From Mycobacterium sp. UM_WGJ (GTDB taxonomy: Bacteria; Actinomycetota; Actinomycetes; Mycobacteriales; Mycobacteriaceae), in the NCBI RefSeq assembly GCF_000455125.1, contig NZ_AUWR01000048.1, forward strand, positions 1 to 37,276: a stretch of DNA of 37,276 bases, in the 5' to 3' direction. Under the pieces are notes generated by a model, which did not search any database, was not told the origin of the DNA, and saw nothing but the letters and a program-made list of their open reading frames with translations. Numbering within the stretch: position 1 is the first letter of the stretch; every line of letters begins with the position of its first letter. Of this stretch, positions 23,598-31,817 are shown piece by piece. A program made the translations under genes and the position numbers.

Positions 23598-25071
23598 CAC
23601 CGACGGCCGGTTCGAAGGTGAAGTCGGCGGTCCGGAACCGGCGGGTCATCGCCCAGAAGGCCCCGGCACTGCGCGGCCACTGGGTGACCACCCGGCCGTT
23701 GGCGGCACGAAAGTAGTTGCTGCAGCGGGTGGTCCACACCGTGCCGTGCATCCACCGGTCGATCTTGGCGATGAAGTCGGCCAGCGCGGCAGGGCGCACG
23801 GCGACATAGGACTTGCGGGTGCGGCGCAGGTGTTTGAGCACCCGAACGATGTAGCGCGCTTGGGCTTCCAATACGAAGATGACGCTGTTGGAGCCGACGT
23901 TGGTGTTGGGCCCGTAGAGCATGAAGAAGTTGGGGAAGCCGGGCATCGCCATGCCGAGGTAGGCGCGGGGCCCGTCGCGCCAGGCCTGTTTGAGTGTGGT
24001 GGCGTCCTCACCGGTCACCTCGATCTGACCGAGGTAATCCGCAGCGGCATATCCGGTGGCGCACACCACCACGTCGACCTCGCATTCGGTGCCGTCCTCG
24101 GCGACCACCGATCGGGAACGCAGGGCCCGCGCCGGGCTGGGCACCACTTCGACGTTGGGCCGGGTCAGCGCGGGCAGGTAGTCCGAGGAGAACACCAGAC
24201 GCTTGCAGCCCAGCGGGTGGTCGGGGGTGAGCGCTGCCCGCAACTGCTCGTCGGCGATGGAGTCGCCCAAGAGTTTTCGCGCGATGTCGGTGAACTGGCG
24301 GGTTTTGTCGCTGCCGTTCTCGATCACCGCGATGTTCGACTCGCTGCGCAGCCACAGTCGCGTCCGGTACAGCCGCTGGGCCAGCGGGATGCGGTCGAGG
24401 GCCCATCGCTCCCGCGGGGTGTAGCGACGGTCCGGCTTGGGCAGGATCCAGGTCGGGGACCGCTGCAGCGAGTACACCTTCTCGGCGACCTCGGCCAACT
24501 CCGGCAGCAGTTGCGCCGCGGTCGAACCCGTCCCGAGTACGGCGACTTTCGCACCGGCGAGCGGCACCGAATGATCCCACCGCGCCGAGTGCATCACGGT
24601 GCCCCCGAAGGGCTGTTCTTCGATCAGGTCGGGCAGCACCGGCTGGGTGAACAACCCCACCGCGGAGACCACCACGTCGAACCGATGCTGCGCACCGTCG
24701 CTGCTGCTCAGACACCACTGCCGCCCGTCCGGCTCCCAGCGGGCGGCGCGAATCTCGGTGCGCAGCCGCAGATGTGCGTCCAGGCCGTGGTCGGCCGCGC
24801 AGCGTTCGAAGTAGGCCAGTATCTCGGGTTGCTGCGACCACAGCCGCGACCAGTGCGGATTCAGGTCGAACGAATAGGAGTACAGGTGGGATTTGACGTC
24901 ACATGCCAGCCCCGGATACGTGTTGATCCGCCAGGTGCCGCCGACGCCGTCCTCCCGGTCGAAGATGGTGAAGTCGGAGAATCCGGCTCGCCGCAACAGG
25001 ATTCCCAGCGCCAGCCCTCCCGGCCCTGCACCGATGATGCCGACCGACGGGCCTTGCCCATGCCTGGTCAT
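23584..25071 (-). CDS. Baeyer-Villiger-type flavin monooxygenase
   Basis: A 495-residue class B flavoprotein monooxygenase. The FAD-binding GAGPGG is at 14-19. The Baeyer-Villiger fingerprint FxGxxxHxxxW is intact as FGGTVMHSARW (155-165). The NADPH-binding GTGSTA is at 180-185, and a late ATGY motif is present. Such enzymes insert oxygen next to a carbonyl, turning ketones into esters or lactones. The ATG at 25071 overlaps the SDR stop (ATGA), making it the last gene of a seven-gene - strand operon. A longer open frame back to 25605 only runs through the SDR gene. The substrate is unknown; a cyclic or long-chain ketone produced by the operon's dehydrogenases is plausible. Confidence 0.88.
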   Translation of the reverse strand: MTRHGQGPSVGIIGAGPGGLALGILLRRAGFSDFTIFDREDGVGGTWRINTYPGLACDVKSHLYSYSFDLNPHWSRLWSQQPEILAYFERCAADHGLDAHLRLRTEIRAARWEPDGRQWCLSSSDGAQHRFDVVVSAVGLFTQPVLPDLIEEQPFGGTVMHSARWDHSVPLAGAKVAVLGTGSTAAQLLPELAEVAEKVYSLQRSPTWILPKPDRRYTPRERWALDRIPLAQRLYRTRLWLRSESNIAVIENGSDKTRQFTDIARKLLGDSIADEQLRAALTPDHPLGCKRLVFSSDYLPALTRPNVEVVPSPARALRSRSVVAEDGTECEVDVVVCATGYAAADYLGQIEVTGEDATTLKQAWRDGPRAYLGMAMPGFPNFFMLYGPNTNVGSNSVIFVLEAQARYIVRVLKHLRRTRKSYVAVRPAALADFIAKIDRWMHGTVWTTRCSNYFRAANGRVVTQWPRSAGAFWAMTRRFRTADFTFEPAVGAKRT

Positions 25072-25799
25072 CGGATCTGCAGGCACTGGCCGCCGTCCAC
25101 CACGAGCTCGGCGCCGGTGATGAAAGACGCGGCTTGCGAAACCAGGAATGCCACCGCGTCCGCCACCTCGGCCGGGCGGCCGAGCCTGCCGCCCGGCGAC
25201 ACCGCGGCCAGGCGCTGCTGAGTGCCGTCGTCGAGCATCGGGGTGGCGATCGGCCCGGGAAATACCGCGTTGACCCGGATGCCCGTCGAGACGAGTTCCG
25301 CGGCGACGGTCTGCGTCAGGCCGCGAAGCGCCCATTTCGACGAACCGTAGGCGCTGTGCCGGCCGAAGGGTCGGATCGCCCCGGTGCTGCAGGTGTTGAC
25401 GATAGCTGCACCTTCGGCCGCCCGCAGTTGGTCCAGGGCCGCCTGGATGCCCAGGAATGCGCCCAGACAGTTGACCCGCCAAGCCCTTTCGAAGCCGTCG
25501 GGCGTCTCGTCGGCGATCGTGGCCCGGTGCAGGATGCCGGCGTTGTTGATCAACGCGGTCAGCGCCCCGAACCGCTGAATGGTCGCCGCCACCGCGGCCT
25601 CCCATTCCTCAGGACAGGTCACGTCGAGGCGGACGCCGATCAGCGCGTCGTCGGCCCGCGCGGCGACGGCGGCATGCAGCTCAGCTTCGTTGATGTCGCA
25701 GGCGACCACCGCGAAACCGTCGGCGAGCAGCCGTTCGGTGATGGCCCAGCCTTGGCCCCGGGCGGCGCCGGTGACCAGTGCAACCCGTGCCGGGGTCAT
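25068..25799 (-). CDS. Classical short-chain dehydrogenase/reductase (SDR)
   Basis: A 243-residue classical SDR. Cofactor motif TGAARGQG at 10-17, an Asp after the second strand (ACDINEAE) that favours NAD(H), NNAG at 85-88, and the catalytic set Ser138, Tyr151 and Lys155 (YGSSK). The late GPIATPM is also typical. It probably oxidises an alcohol to a ketone or the reverse. The ATG at 25799 overlaps the aldolase stop (ATGA) and its own stop overlaps the monooxygenase start, so translation is likely coupled. The substrate is inferred only from context. Confidence 0.9.
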   Translation of the reverse strand: MTPARVALVTGAARGQGWAITERLLADGFAVVACDINEAELHAAVAARADDALIGVRLDVTCPEEWEAAVAATIQRFGALTALINNAGILHRATIADETPDGFERAWRVNCLGAFLGIQAALDQLRAAEGAAIVNTCSTGAIRPFGRHSAYGSSKWALRGLTQTVAAELVSTGIRVNAVFPGPIATPMLDDGTQQRLAAVSPGGRLGRPAEVADAVAFLVSQAASFITGAELVVDGGQCLQIR

Positions 25800-26545
25800 C
25801 GGCCCCTCGCTTCCTCGAGATGTTCCAGGGCTCCTCGGCGCAGCGCCGCAGACTCGGCAGCCAACGTGATCATCTGGTAGCCCAGCCCGGCCAGGGCCGC
25901 TCCCGCCGCTCCCGATCCGCCGTGGATCGCCGCGATCACGCCCGCTTCGGTTGCCGCGGCCCGGATCCGTGCCATCGCCGCGAGCAGGTCGGGATGCGTG
26001 GTGGATTGGGCGACGTCGACGCCCATCGAGATCGCCAGATCGGCGGGCCCGACGTAGATTCCGGCCAGGCCGGGAACCGCACAGATGCGTTCCACGTCTG
26101 CCAGGGCCGCGGCGGTCTCGATCATCGCGAAGACATCCGCTCGCGATTCCAGGCCGGCCAGATCGCGGCCCAGGCCAGGCCGCAGCGGCCCGAAGCTGCG
26201 GATCCCGGCCGGCGGGTAGCGGGTGGCGGCCACCGCAGCGGCGGCCTGTTCGGCGGTCTCGATCAGCGCGATGATGACCGCGTCGGCGCCGGCATCGAGC
26301 ACCCGGCCGATGGGGGCAGCGTCCGCGTTGGGCAATCGGACCGCGGTGGCGATCGGCAGGTGTTCGGTGTGCCGCAGCATGGCCGCGATGTCGGCGTCGT
26401 CAAGGTAACTGTGTTGGGCGTCGAAACCCACGTAGTCATAGCCGGCGCGGGCGAATTCCTCCGGGCCCAGCACGGTGGGCCCGGTCACCCAGCCGCCCCA
26501 GAGCGGGGCCCGGTCCGCCACAGCGGCGCGCAGCGCCGACGTCAT
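25796..26545 (-). CDS. HpcH/HpaI-family (class II, metal-dependent) aldolase
   Basis: A 249-residue protein of the HpcH/HpaI aldolase/citrate lyase family. Residues equivalent to the HpaI active site are visible: His45 (FDAQHS), Arg70 (ATAVR), metal ligands Glu143 (MIETAAAL) and Asp169 (VGPADLAISMG), and the Gly/Pro-rich strand around 115-125. These enzymes cleave or form hydroxy-keto acids, releasing pyruvate or a related oxoacid. The ATG at 26545 overlaps the preceding stop (ATGA). In this operon it would act late, on a ring-opened product. Confidence 0.88.
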   Translation of the reverse strand: MTSALRAAVADRAPLWGGWVTGPTVLGPEEFARAGYDYVGFDAQHSYLDDADIAAMLRHTEHLPIATAVRLPNADAAPIGRVLDAGADAVIIALIETAEQAAAAVAATRYPPAGIRSFGPLRPGLGRDLAGLESRADVFAMIETAAALADVERICAVPGLAGIYVGPADLAISMGVDVAQSTTHPDLLAAMARIRAAATEAGVIAAIHGGSGAAGAALAGLGYQMITLAAESAALRRGALEHLEEARGR

Positions 26546-27510
26546 GCGACCATCGCGATCTTGACGCGGTCCGGCACCGGTCGGGCCGCCAACTCGAAGG
26601 CAGCCTGGGCTTCGTGGCAACCGAAGACATGAGTTACGTAGTTGCGCAACAGCTCCGGATTCTCCGCGGCGAATCGGCCTGCGGCTTCCAGCATCCGTCG
26701 CCGATCCTGGGTCACTCCGGAGATCAGCGTGAGATTGTTGCGCAGCATGGTCCGCATACTGATCGGATAACTGTCGTCGTCGGGGACACCGAAGTAGAAC
26801 ACCGTGCCACCGGGTGCGGCGGCCTCGATGGCGTGGCCCAGGGTGGCGACCTGGTGCCCGACCGCCTCGATCACGATCTCCGGGCGGTCGCCGGCGTCAA
26901 GGTGGCGCACCCAGCGGTCGCTGGTCGCCTGTACCACTGCGTCAATTCCGAAGGCGGCAGCCACATCTCGACGGTCGACCGGGTCCACCCCGGTGACGCG
27001 GCGCGCCCCCGCCGCTTTGGCGACGGCGCTGAACAGCAGACCGATCGAGCCCTGACCGATCACCGCCACATGGCGGCCGGCCAGGTCGGGCAACTGTTCC
27101 ACGGCGTAGAGCACGCATGCCAGCGGTTGCAGGCCCACGGCTTGGGCGGGTTCCAGCGCCGGGTCGTAGGCCACCAGTCCCTCGCCGTCGCTGATCACCC
27201 GTTCCATCAGTCCGTCGAAGCCCGATGCCCACCCGACGACTCGGTCGCCGCGTCGATGCTGCGGGTGCCGACTGGTGATGACGTCGCCGACGATCTCATG
27301 GATCGGGAAGCCGAGTTTCTCCGCGGCCGCGGCGCCGTCGTCGCCGGGCAACCTGCCCTGCGCGCCGCGAAAGGCCGGCAGGTCACTGCCGCATACCCCG
27401 GCGGCCACGAACTGCAGCAGCACCTGCCCGGCGCCGAGCTCCTGCTCGGTGGGGTCGGGGGCTTCTATCTTCTCGAACTGATACGGCGCGATCAACCGGT
27501 ACGCCCACAT
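26542..27510 (-). CDS. Zinc-type medium-chain dehydrogenase (threonine/sorbitol dehydrogenase-like)
   Basis: A 322-residue MDR protein. Cys40 (GVCGSD) and His71-Glu72 (FPIHEIVGD) keep the catalytic zinc positions, and the cofactor loop is GQGSIG at 152-157. The lobe with four structural zinc cysteines is missing, and the usual GHE is IHE, so it is a shortened variant. It likely oxidises a secondary alcohol with NAD(P). The ATG at 27510 follows the P450 stop after one base, fitting the idea that it acts on the P450 product. Confidence 0.85.
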   Translation of the reverse strand: MWAYRLIAPYQFEKIEAPDPTEQELGAGQVLLQFVAAGVCGSDLPAFRGAQGRLPGDDGAAAAEKLGFPIHEIVGDVITSRHPQHRRGDRVVGWASGFDGLMERVISDGEGLVAYDPALEPAQAVGLQPLACVLYAVEQLPDLAGRHVAVIGQGSIGLLFSAVAKAAGARRVTGVDPVDRRDVAAAFGIDAVVQATSDRWVRHLDAGDRPEIVIEAVGHQVATLGHAIEAAAPGGTVFYFGVPDDDSYPISMRTMLRNNLTLISGVTQDRRRMLEAAGRFAAENPELLRNYVTHVFGCHEAQAAFELAARPVPDRVKIAMVA

Positions 27511-27511
27511 C

Positions 27512-28741
27512 TCAGACCTCCACCGGGATGGTGTTCCAGCCCCACTGAAAACTGGACGGCAGCCGGGTCGCGCCGTCGTCGGCGATCTGAAAGTTCGGGA
27601 CGCGGCGCAGCCATTCCTGCACCAGGACAGTCACTTCCAGCCGGGCCAGGTGATAGCCGATGCAGAAGTGCTGCCCGCGACCGAACGCCAGTGACCGTTT
27701 GATCGGCCGGTCCCAACGGAATTCGTCGGGTTCGGGGTATTCGCGTCCGTCGCGATTGGCCGACGCCAGCAGGGTGATGATGCGTTGGCCCGGCTCAACA
27801 GTCGTGCCGTGCAGCGTGAACGGTTTGCGGGCGGTGCGCGCGAACCATTGCGCCGGTGCGCAGTAGCGGATCATCTCCTCGCGTGCCAGCTGCACCGTGT
27901 GGTGCGGATCGGCCCGTACCGCGGCTAGTTGATCCGGACGCCGAGACAGTTCCCACAACCCGTGCGCGACGATCTTGGGCACGGTCTCGGTGCCGCCGAT
28001 GAAGATGCAGAGCAGTTGTGTCGCGGCTTCGACGTCATCGAGATCGCTGCCGTCGGGCAGTCGGTAGGCCAGCATCCCGTCGACGATCGGCAGTTCGCCG
28101 GAGCCCTGCTCAGCGCGCCGGCGTTGCACCGCCGGGATGAGGTACTGCAGGTAGTTGGGCCGCGCCGCGGCGGTGTCCACCCCGCTGCCGGCCTGCGCGA
28201 GACTTCCGGCGTTCACCGTCGCCAACACCTCTGCGGCGCATTCGACCGGAATGCCCAGCAGTTCGCAGACCACTTGAGCCACCACGACACCGCCGTAATC
28301 ACAGGTCAGGTCGAACTGGCCCTGCGGAAGCAGCTCATCGAGCCGCTGATTGGCCAATTCACGGACCCGGCCTTGCCAGTCCACCACCGAGCGGGGCCGA
28401 AACGCCGGGGACTGCAACCGGCGAATGTCGTCGTAGATCGGCTTGTCGAAGACGGCGTGGAAAGGCAACGGGTGCAGTGGCGGGTCCGGCACCGGGCCGC
28501 TGTTGTGGTGCGCCAGCACGGTGGCCGCCGGCAGTGTTCCCTCCGAGGCCACGAACGTTCCGTCACTGACCGCCAGTACGTCCCAGATGTCGTCGAAGCG
28601 CGACAGGGCGTACAGATCCCACTGCGGGACGTAATACATCGGGTGGTGATCGCGTAGCACCCGGTAGTACGGCAGCGGGTCGGCCATCACCGCCGGGTCG
28701 AACGGATCGTAGGAGAACTCCGGCGCGGCAACGCTTGTCAT
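27512..28741 (-). CDS. Cytochrome P450
   Basis: A 409-residue soluble bacterial P450. The heme-binding loop FGRGQHFCIG places the proximal Cys at 360. The K-helix ExxR is E289-M-I-R292, and the oxygen-binding I-helix is IGGTETV (248-254), with Glu before the Thr instead of the more common Asp. The family number (CYP) cannot be given without comparison. The ATG at 28741 overlaps the previous stop (ATGA). No ferredoxin or ferredoxin reductase gene is in the window, so electrons must come from elsewhere. It probably performs the first hydroxylation in the pathway. Confidence 0.92.
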   Translation of the reverse strand: MTSVAAPEFSYDPFDPAVMADPLPYYRVLRDHHPMYYVPQWDLYALSRFDDIWDVLAVSDGTFVASEGTLPAATVLAHHNSGPVPDPPLHPLPFHAVFDKPIYDDIRRLQSPAFRPRSVVDWQGRVRELANQRLDELLPQGQFDLTCDYGGVVVAQVVCELLGIPVECAAEVLATVNAGSLAQAGSGVDTAAARPNYLQYLIPAVQRRRAEQGSGELPIVDGMLAYRLPDGSDLDDVEAATQLLCIFIGGTETVPKIVAHGLWELSRRPDQLAAVRADPHHTVQLAREEMIRYCAPAQWFARTARKPFTLHGTTVEPGQRIITLLASANRDGREYPEPDEFRWDRPIKRSLAFGRGQHFCIGYHLARLEVTVLVQEWLRRVPNFQIADDGATRLPSSFQWGWNTIPVEV

Positions 28742-29454
28742 CTGTCGTCTCGCTGCAGCGGGCAGGGCGGCAGTGCTTGCAGGATCGAGTCCTCCCAGCC
28801 GTCGCGTAAGGCGGGCGCCACACTCATCCACGTCACGATCTCCGCCGGCGGGTGGTCCTTCCACGACGGGTAATGCTCGGCGAAGCAGTCCCAGCCGCCG
28901 TCCAGTGCCCAGTAGTGGATGACCTCGTTGTAGCGGAACGTGGTGGTGAACGAACCGAGCCAGCGCTTGCCGGTGCTCTCCGACCACGGCACATATAGGC
29001 GTTCCAATTCCCGGATGTAATCGTCTTGGCGACCGGGTTTGGTCTGCATGATCTCCTGAATGACAACGGTCGCGTCGAAGTCGGCCGCGCGCAACTCAGC
29101 CAAGGTCCTGTTGTGCGGGCCGGGGTACATGATGCGGCCCTCCCCCGATGCTCCGATTCCGGCGAGGTAGGCCGACCATTCGGCCGCCGGCGGGGCGTGG
29201 CTACCGCCGCGGCCCTGCGCCCGCCCGATTCGGGCGTAGTCGGCGAACGCGTCGATCTCCCAGATGATCGTGACCTGCGGCCAGTGCCCGTTGTAGGCGG
29301 TGGACTCCCACAGCGCGAACAGCCGGGCACCCAACTCGGTCATCATCGGCTGGTAGATCTCGGTGAAGTTGCGGGTGAAGTCGTCGCGCAGCCCACGGCC
29401 CAGATTGATCGTCTCGTGCAGGTAGAGCAGGGTGTGGTCGTAATGCTTGCGCAT
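28738..29454 (-). CDS. NIPSNAP/EthD-like tandem ferredoxin-fold protein (putative)
   Basis: A 238-residue protein with what looks like two diverged copies of one unit. The first (about 5-85) runs from TLLYLHETINLGRGLRDDF to TIIWEIDAFADYARI. The second (about 135-215) runs from ATVVIQEIMQTKPGRQDDYI to IHYWALDGGWDCFAEH. Both follow a strand, helix, strand pattern with a conserved Gly-Asp-Asp, a Pro and a closing W/D, as in NIPSNAP, EthD and other dimeric alpha/beta-barrel proteins. The ATG at 29454 overlaps the preceding TGA by one base. EthD-type proteins accompany P450 systems elsewhere; a helper or small-molecule role here is inference. Confidence 0.55.
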   Translation of the reverse strand: MRKHYDHTLLYLHETINLGRGLRDDFTRNFTEIYQPMMTELGARLFALWESTAYNGHWPQVTIIWEIDAFADYARIGRAQGRGGSHAPPAAEWSAYLAGIGASGEGRIMYPGPHNRTLAELRAADFDATVVIQEIMQTKPGRQDDYIRELERLYVPWSESTGKRWLGSFTTTFRYNEVIHYWALDGGWDCFAEHYPSWKDHPPAEIVTWMSVAPALRDGWEDSILQALPPCPLQRDDR

Positions 29455-30005
29455 CAGCCGACCGGGACCAGGTCGGAATTGACGGGCAGGCAATGCTTCT
29501 GGTCACTGCGGAAAATCTCCGGCCCGTCGCACGGCGCCGCGTGCCCGGCGGCAGCAAGCGCCTGCCGCTTGAACGCCCGGCCCGCCACGGTGGGCAGGTG
29601 CTGCACTGGGCTGAGCCGATGGCTGACCTCCAGCGGCCAGCGCTCGCCCCACAACACGACCTGGGTCAGGCTGCTCCGCAGGGCGTGATGCACCCGCGCC
29701 CTGATACGGGGATCGGTGGCGAGCGCGTCGGCGACCACCGCCAGGCTGTGTCCGGGTGCATCGCTGTGCGCGGCAGACAGTTCCGTCTCGAGGTCTGCGG
29801 TATCGAGCCCCAGGATCTGCAACGGCCGGACATCTTGGTGCGGCGGCGCCAACACCCGCACATCCCAGCCGGTCGCCGCACGGTGATACAGCCACCCGCC
29901 GGCCGCGTGCACCAGGTCGGCGACATCGGGGGCGATGACATCGAGGCGGTAGCGCAGGTGGGGGTCCCGCGTCAGGGAATCCAGGGCCGCAGCGGTACTC
30001 GTCAT
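29454..30005 (-). CDS. Hypothetical protein, first gene of the P450 operon
   Basis: A 183-residue protein that I do not recognise. It is soluble, with no signal peptide or membrane segment. The N-terminal third has a beta-like YRLDVIAPDVADLVHAAGGW and WDVRVLAPP. Residues about 65-150 look helical and contain several His and Arg. The end (EIFRSDQKHCLPVNSDLVPVG) has a single conserved-looking Cys. The ATG at 30005 has GGGA 7 bases upstream. It is translationally coupled to the next gene (TGATG) and lies 88 bases from intergenic motif A, so it heads the seven-gene operon. Confidence 0.7.
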   Translation of the reverse strand: MTSTAAALDSLTRDPHLRYRLDVIAPDVADLVHAAGGWLYHRAATGWDVRVLAPPHQDVRPLQILGLDTADLETELSAAHSDAPGHSLAVVADALATDPRIRARVHHALRSSLTQVVLWGERWPLEVSHRLSPVQHLPTVAGRAFKRQALAAAGHAAPCDGPEIFRSDQKHCLPVNSDLVPVG

Positions 30006-30090
30006 CGCATCATCCCAGCTCGTCGTGAGAATCTCAGACGGTGCCGCTGGCCGGGCGAACTGTCCGGCCGCGCAGCACAACTTCTCCGAG

Positions 30091-30120
30091 ATATTACAGT
30101 TGAAGCTAAATTTGTAAAGC
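30091..30120. promoter_or_regulatory. Shared regulatory element, copy A (divergent P450 operon / DUF427 gene)
   Basis: TTACA (30094-30098), 14 bases, TGTAA (30113-30117), followed by AG. It shares TTGAAGC and TTTGTAAAG with copy B. On the - strand the same DNA reads as a strong promoter, TTTACA (30118-30113), 16 bases, TAATAT (30096-30091), pointing at the P450 operon. On the + strand it reads ATTACA, 16 bases, TAAAGC. It may be a TetR operator, a bidirectional promoter, or both. Confidence 0.6.
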
Positions 30121-30149
30121 CGAATGAGGTGGACACGGGTGGGAGCGCG

Positions 30150-30845
30150 ATGAGTCTGGTTGCCGGACACGGTCCGCTGAGCACCGAGCGCGCCGGCTGG
30201 TTCGCCCCGGAGATCACCGGGGCCCTGGTGTACGTCGAACCGCATCCGCGCCGCGTCCGGGCGATCCGGGGGGAGCGCACCGTGATCGACAGCGAACGCG
30301 CGCTGCTGGTGCATCGCCAGGGCGAGCCGCTGGCCTACGCCTTCCCCGCGGACGCCGTCGGCGATCTTCCGCACCGGGCGCTGCCGGAGGCATCGGGTTT
30401 CGTGCAGGTTCCGTGGGACGCCGTGGACGCCTGGTTCGAAGAGGGCCGGCGGCTGGTGCACTACCCGCCGAACCCCTATCACCGGGTCGATTGCCGGCCC
30501 ACCCGGCGCGCATTGCGGGTCGAAGTCGACGGAGTGGTCCTGGTGGACACCGATGACACCGTGATCCTGTTCGAGACGGCCCTGGCACCGCGCCTGTACG
30601 TCGCCGCGGACTACTTGCGCACGGATCTGTTGCGGGCTTCGACGACGTCGACCTACTGCAACTACAAGGGCTATGCCCGCTATTGGTCCGCGTTCATCGG
30701 AGACACCGTCGTGCCGGACGTGGCCTGGAGCTATCCGGACCCGCTGCCCGAGAGTGCACCCATCGCAGGTCTTTTCAGCTTTGATCTGTCGCTGGTCGGC
30801 GGTTTCGCCGAACTACCCGGCGCGGCAGGGCGCCCGCGGCTATAG
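30150..30845 (+). CDS. Tandem DUF427 protein
   Basis: A 231-residue soluble protein with two DUF427-type units. The first (about 28-115) contains VRAIRGERTVIDSERALLVH and the Asp-rich DAVGDLPH. The second (about 125-205) contains LRVEVDGVVLVDTDDTVILF, YVAADYLRTDLL and the well-conserved STYCNYKGYARYWSA. DUF427 has no assigned reaction. The ATG at 30150 has GGGAG about 4 bases upstream; an in-frame GTG at 30129 lies at the predicted transcription start and is an alternative. It is divergent from the P450 operon across motif A. Its stop sits in a CTATAG palindrome shared with the convergent thioesterase. Confidence 0.82.
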   Translation: MSLVAGHGPLSTERAGWFAPEITGALVYVEPHPRRVRAIRGERTVIDSERALLVHRQGEPLAYAFPADAVGDLPHRALPEASGFVQVPWDAVDAWFEEGRRLVHYPPNPYHRVDCRPTRRALRVEVDGVVLVDTDDTVILFETALAPRLYVAADYLRTDLLRASTTSTYCNYKGYARYWSAFIGDTVVPDVAWSYPDPLPESAPIAGLFSFDLSLVGGFAELPGAAGRPRL

Positions 30846-31739
30846 CCGCGAGTGCTCGGCGATCTTGTTGTCGCTGGTGCGCAGCGGCCGGATCAGGCCG
30901 TCCTGGGCGAACGAGGCCAGGATAGCGCCCTCCTCGGTGTGCACGGTGCCGCGAACATAGGACATGCCCGCGCCCACCTGGGTGCTTTCATGCCCGTAGA
31001 GGATCCAGCCGTCCCAGCGCACCGGCTCGTGGAAGCTCACGGTGACCGTCATGGGAGCGGTGGACACCGTCAGGTGCGACTGGCTGGTGCCGATCCCGGC
31101 GTGCGCGCGCATCGTCGTCGAGATGCCCAGATGTCCGGTGAAGTAAGCGATCAGCGCTTTGGCGAGATCGTCGCGGGCGGGAATGGGCTCATAGTGCAAC
31201 CAGGCGTAGAGCTCCGGCGGGCCCACCTCGTCGGGGCTGTTGACGTCGACGACGTCGACCAGGCGTACCTCGCGTCCGGTCATCGGCATGGCACAGGGGT
31301 TGGACTGCGCGGGGCCTGCCACTTCAGGGCGGGGCAGGTGGTGGGTGATCACGTCGGCCGACGGAACATCCGCCAGCACGGTGATGGTTGCGCAGCGCTT
31401 CTGGTTCTGCAGCACTGAGATCACCGCGGTGGCCGTGGAACGGCCCTCGTTGACCACGTCGATCACGTATTCCGCCGCCGGTCCGACCAGCACAGCCCGG
31501 GCGAACACCGCGTGCACCGACCGGACGGACTTGTCGCTGAAGCGTTTCGCCGCCGCGACGATCGCCTGCGCCACCAGTTGGGTGCCTTCGACGACTTGGC
31601 GCTCGTCGTCGCCGGCCAGGCCGGTCGCGCCGGTGAACCGGTCCGGGCCGTCGGCCGTCACCTCGAACAGGTCCAGCAGGCCGCCGACTGACCATTGCGG
31701 CGCGGCGGAAGTCTCGGTGGCCGGAGATGCTTCAGACAT
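30840..31739 (-). CDS. TesB-like acyl-CoA thioesterase II (double hotdog)
   Basis: A 299-residue double-hotdog thioesterase. The first domain has the family phrase QVVEGTQLVAQAIVAAAKRF and SVHAVFARAV. The second has DGWILYGHESTQVGAGMSYV, RGTVHTEEGAILASFAQDGL and IRP, where TesB enzymes carry their active-site Thr/Ser and Gln. It hydrolyses acyl-CoA to free acid plus CoA. The ATG at 31739 has no clear ribosome site. Motif B begins only 7 bases upstream, so expression must be tightly tied to that element. Confidence 0.87.
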   Translation of the reverse strand: MSEASPATETSAAPQWSVGGLLDLFEVTADGPDRFTGATGLAGDDERQVVEGTQLVAQAIVAAAKRFSDKSVRSVHAVFARAVLVGPAAEYVIDVVNEGRSTATAVISVLQNQKRCATITVLADVPSADVITHHLPRPEVAGPAQSNPCAMPMTGREVRLVDVVDVNSPDEVGPPELYAWLHYEPIPARDDLAKALIAYFTGHLGISTTMRAHAGIGTSQSHLTVSTAPMTVTVSFHEPVRWDGWILYGHESTQVGAGMSYVRGTVHTEEGAILASFAQDGLIRPLRTSDNKIAEHSRL

Positions 31740-31745
31740 TCCGCG

Positions 31746-31776
31746 AGCGTGACATTTGAAGCGAATTTTGTAAAGT
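31746..31776 (+). promoter_or_regulatory. Shared regulatory element, copy B (divergent tesB-like / SMP-30)
   Basis: AGCGTGACA (31746-31754) and TTTTGTAAAGT (31766-31776) are identical to copy C, at the same distance; the inside shares TTGAAGC with copy A. As an operator it is TGACA-N14-TGTAA. As a + strand promoter it is GTGACA (-35), 16 bases, TAAAGT (-10, 31771-31776), with a start expected near 31783. That is about 35 bases before the SMP-30 gene. Confidence 0.65.
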
Positions 31777-31817
31777 AGGCCTAACCGCGCCCGCGGCCGC
31801 CGGACAGGAGGGCGACA

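Noticed and set aside
23563-25221. A 552-codon open frame on the + strand opposite the Baeyer-Villiger gene
   Set aside because: The opposite strand has intact FAD, NADPH and Baeyer-Villiger motifs; this frame has none and looks like an antisense shadow.
29493-30149. Extension of the DUF427 protein upstream to 29493
   Set aside because: It would run antisense through the 183-residue gene and through motif A. The domain begins after the ATG at 30150.
31739-31776. Copies B and C as bidirectional promoters like copy A
   Set aside because: On the - strand TTTACA is followed after 16 bases by TCACGC, which is not a -10. Only copy A reads as a promoter in that direction.
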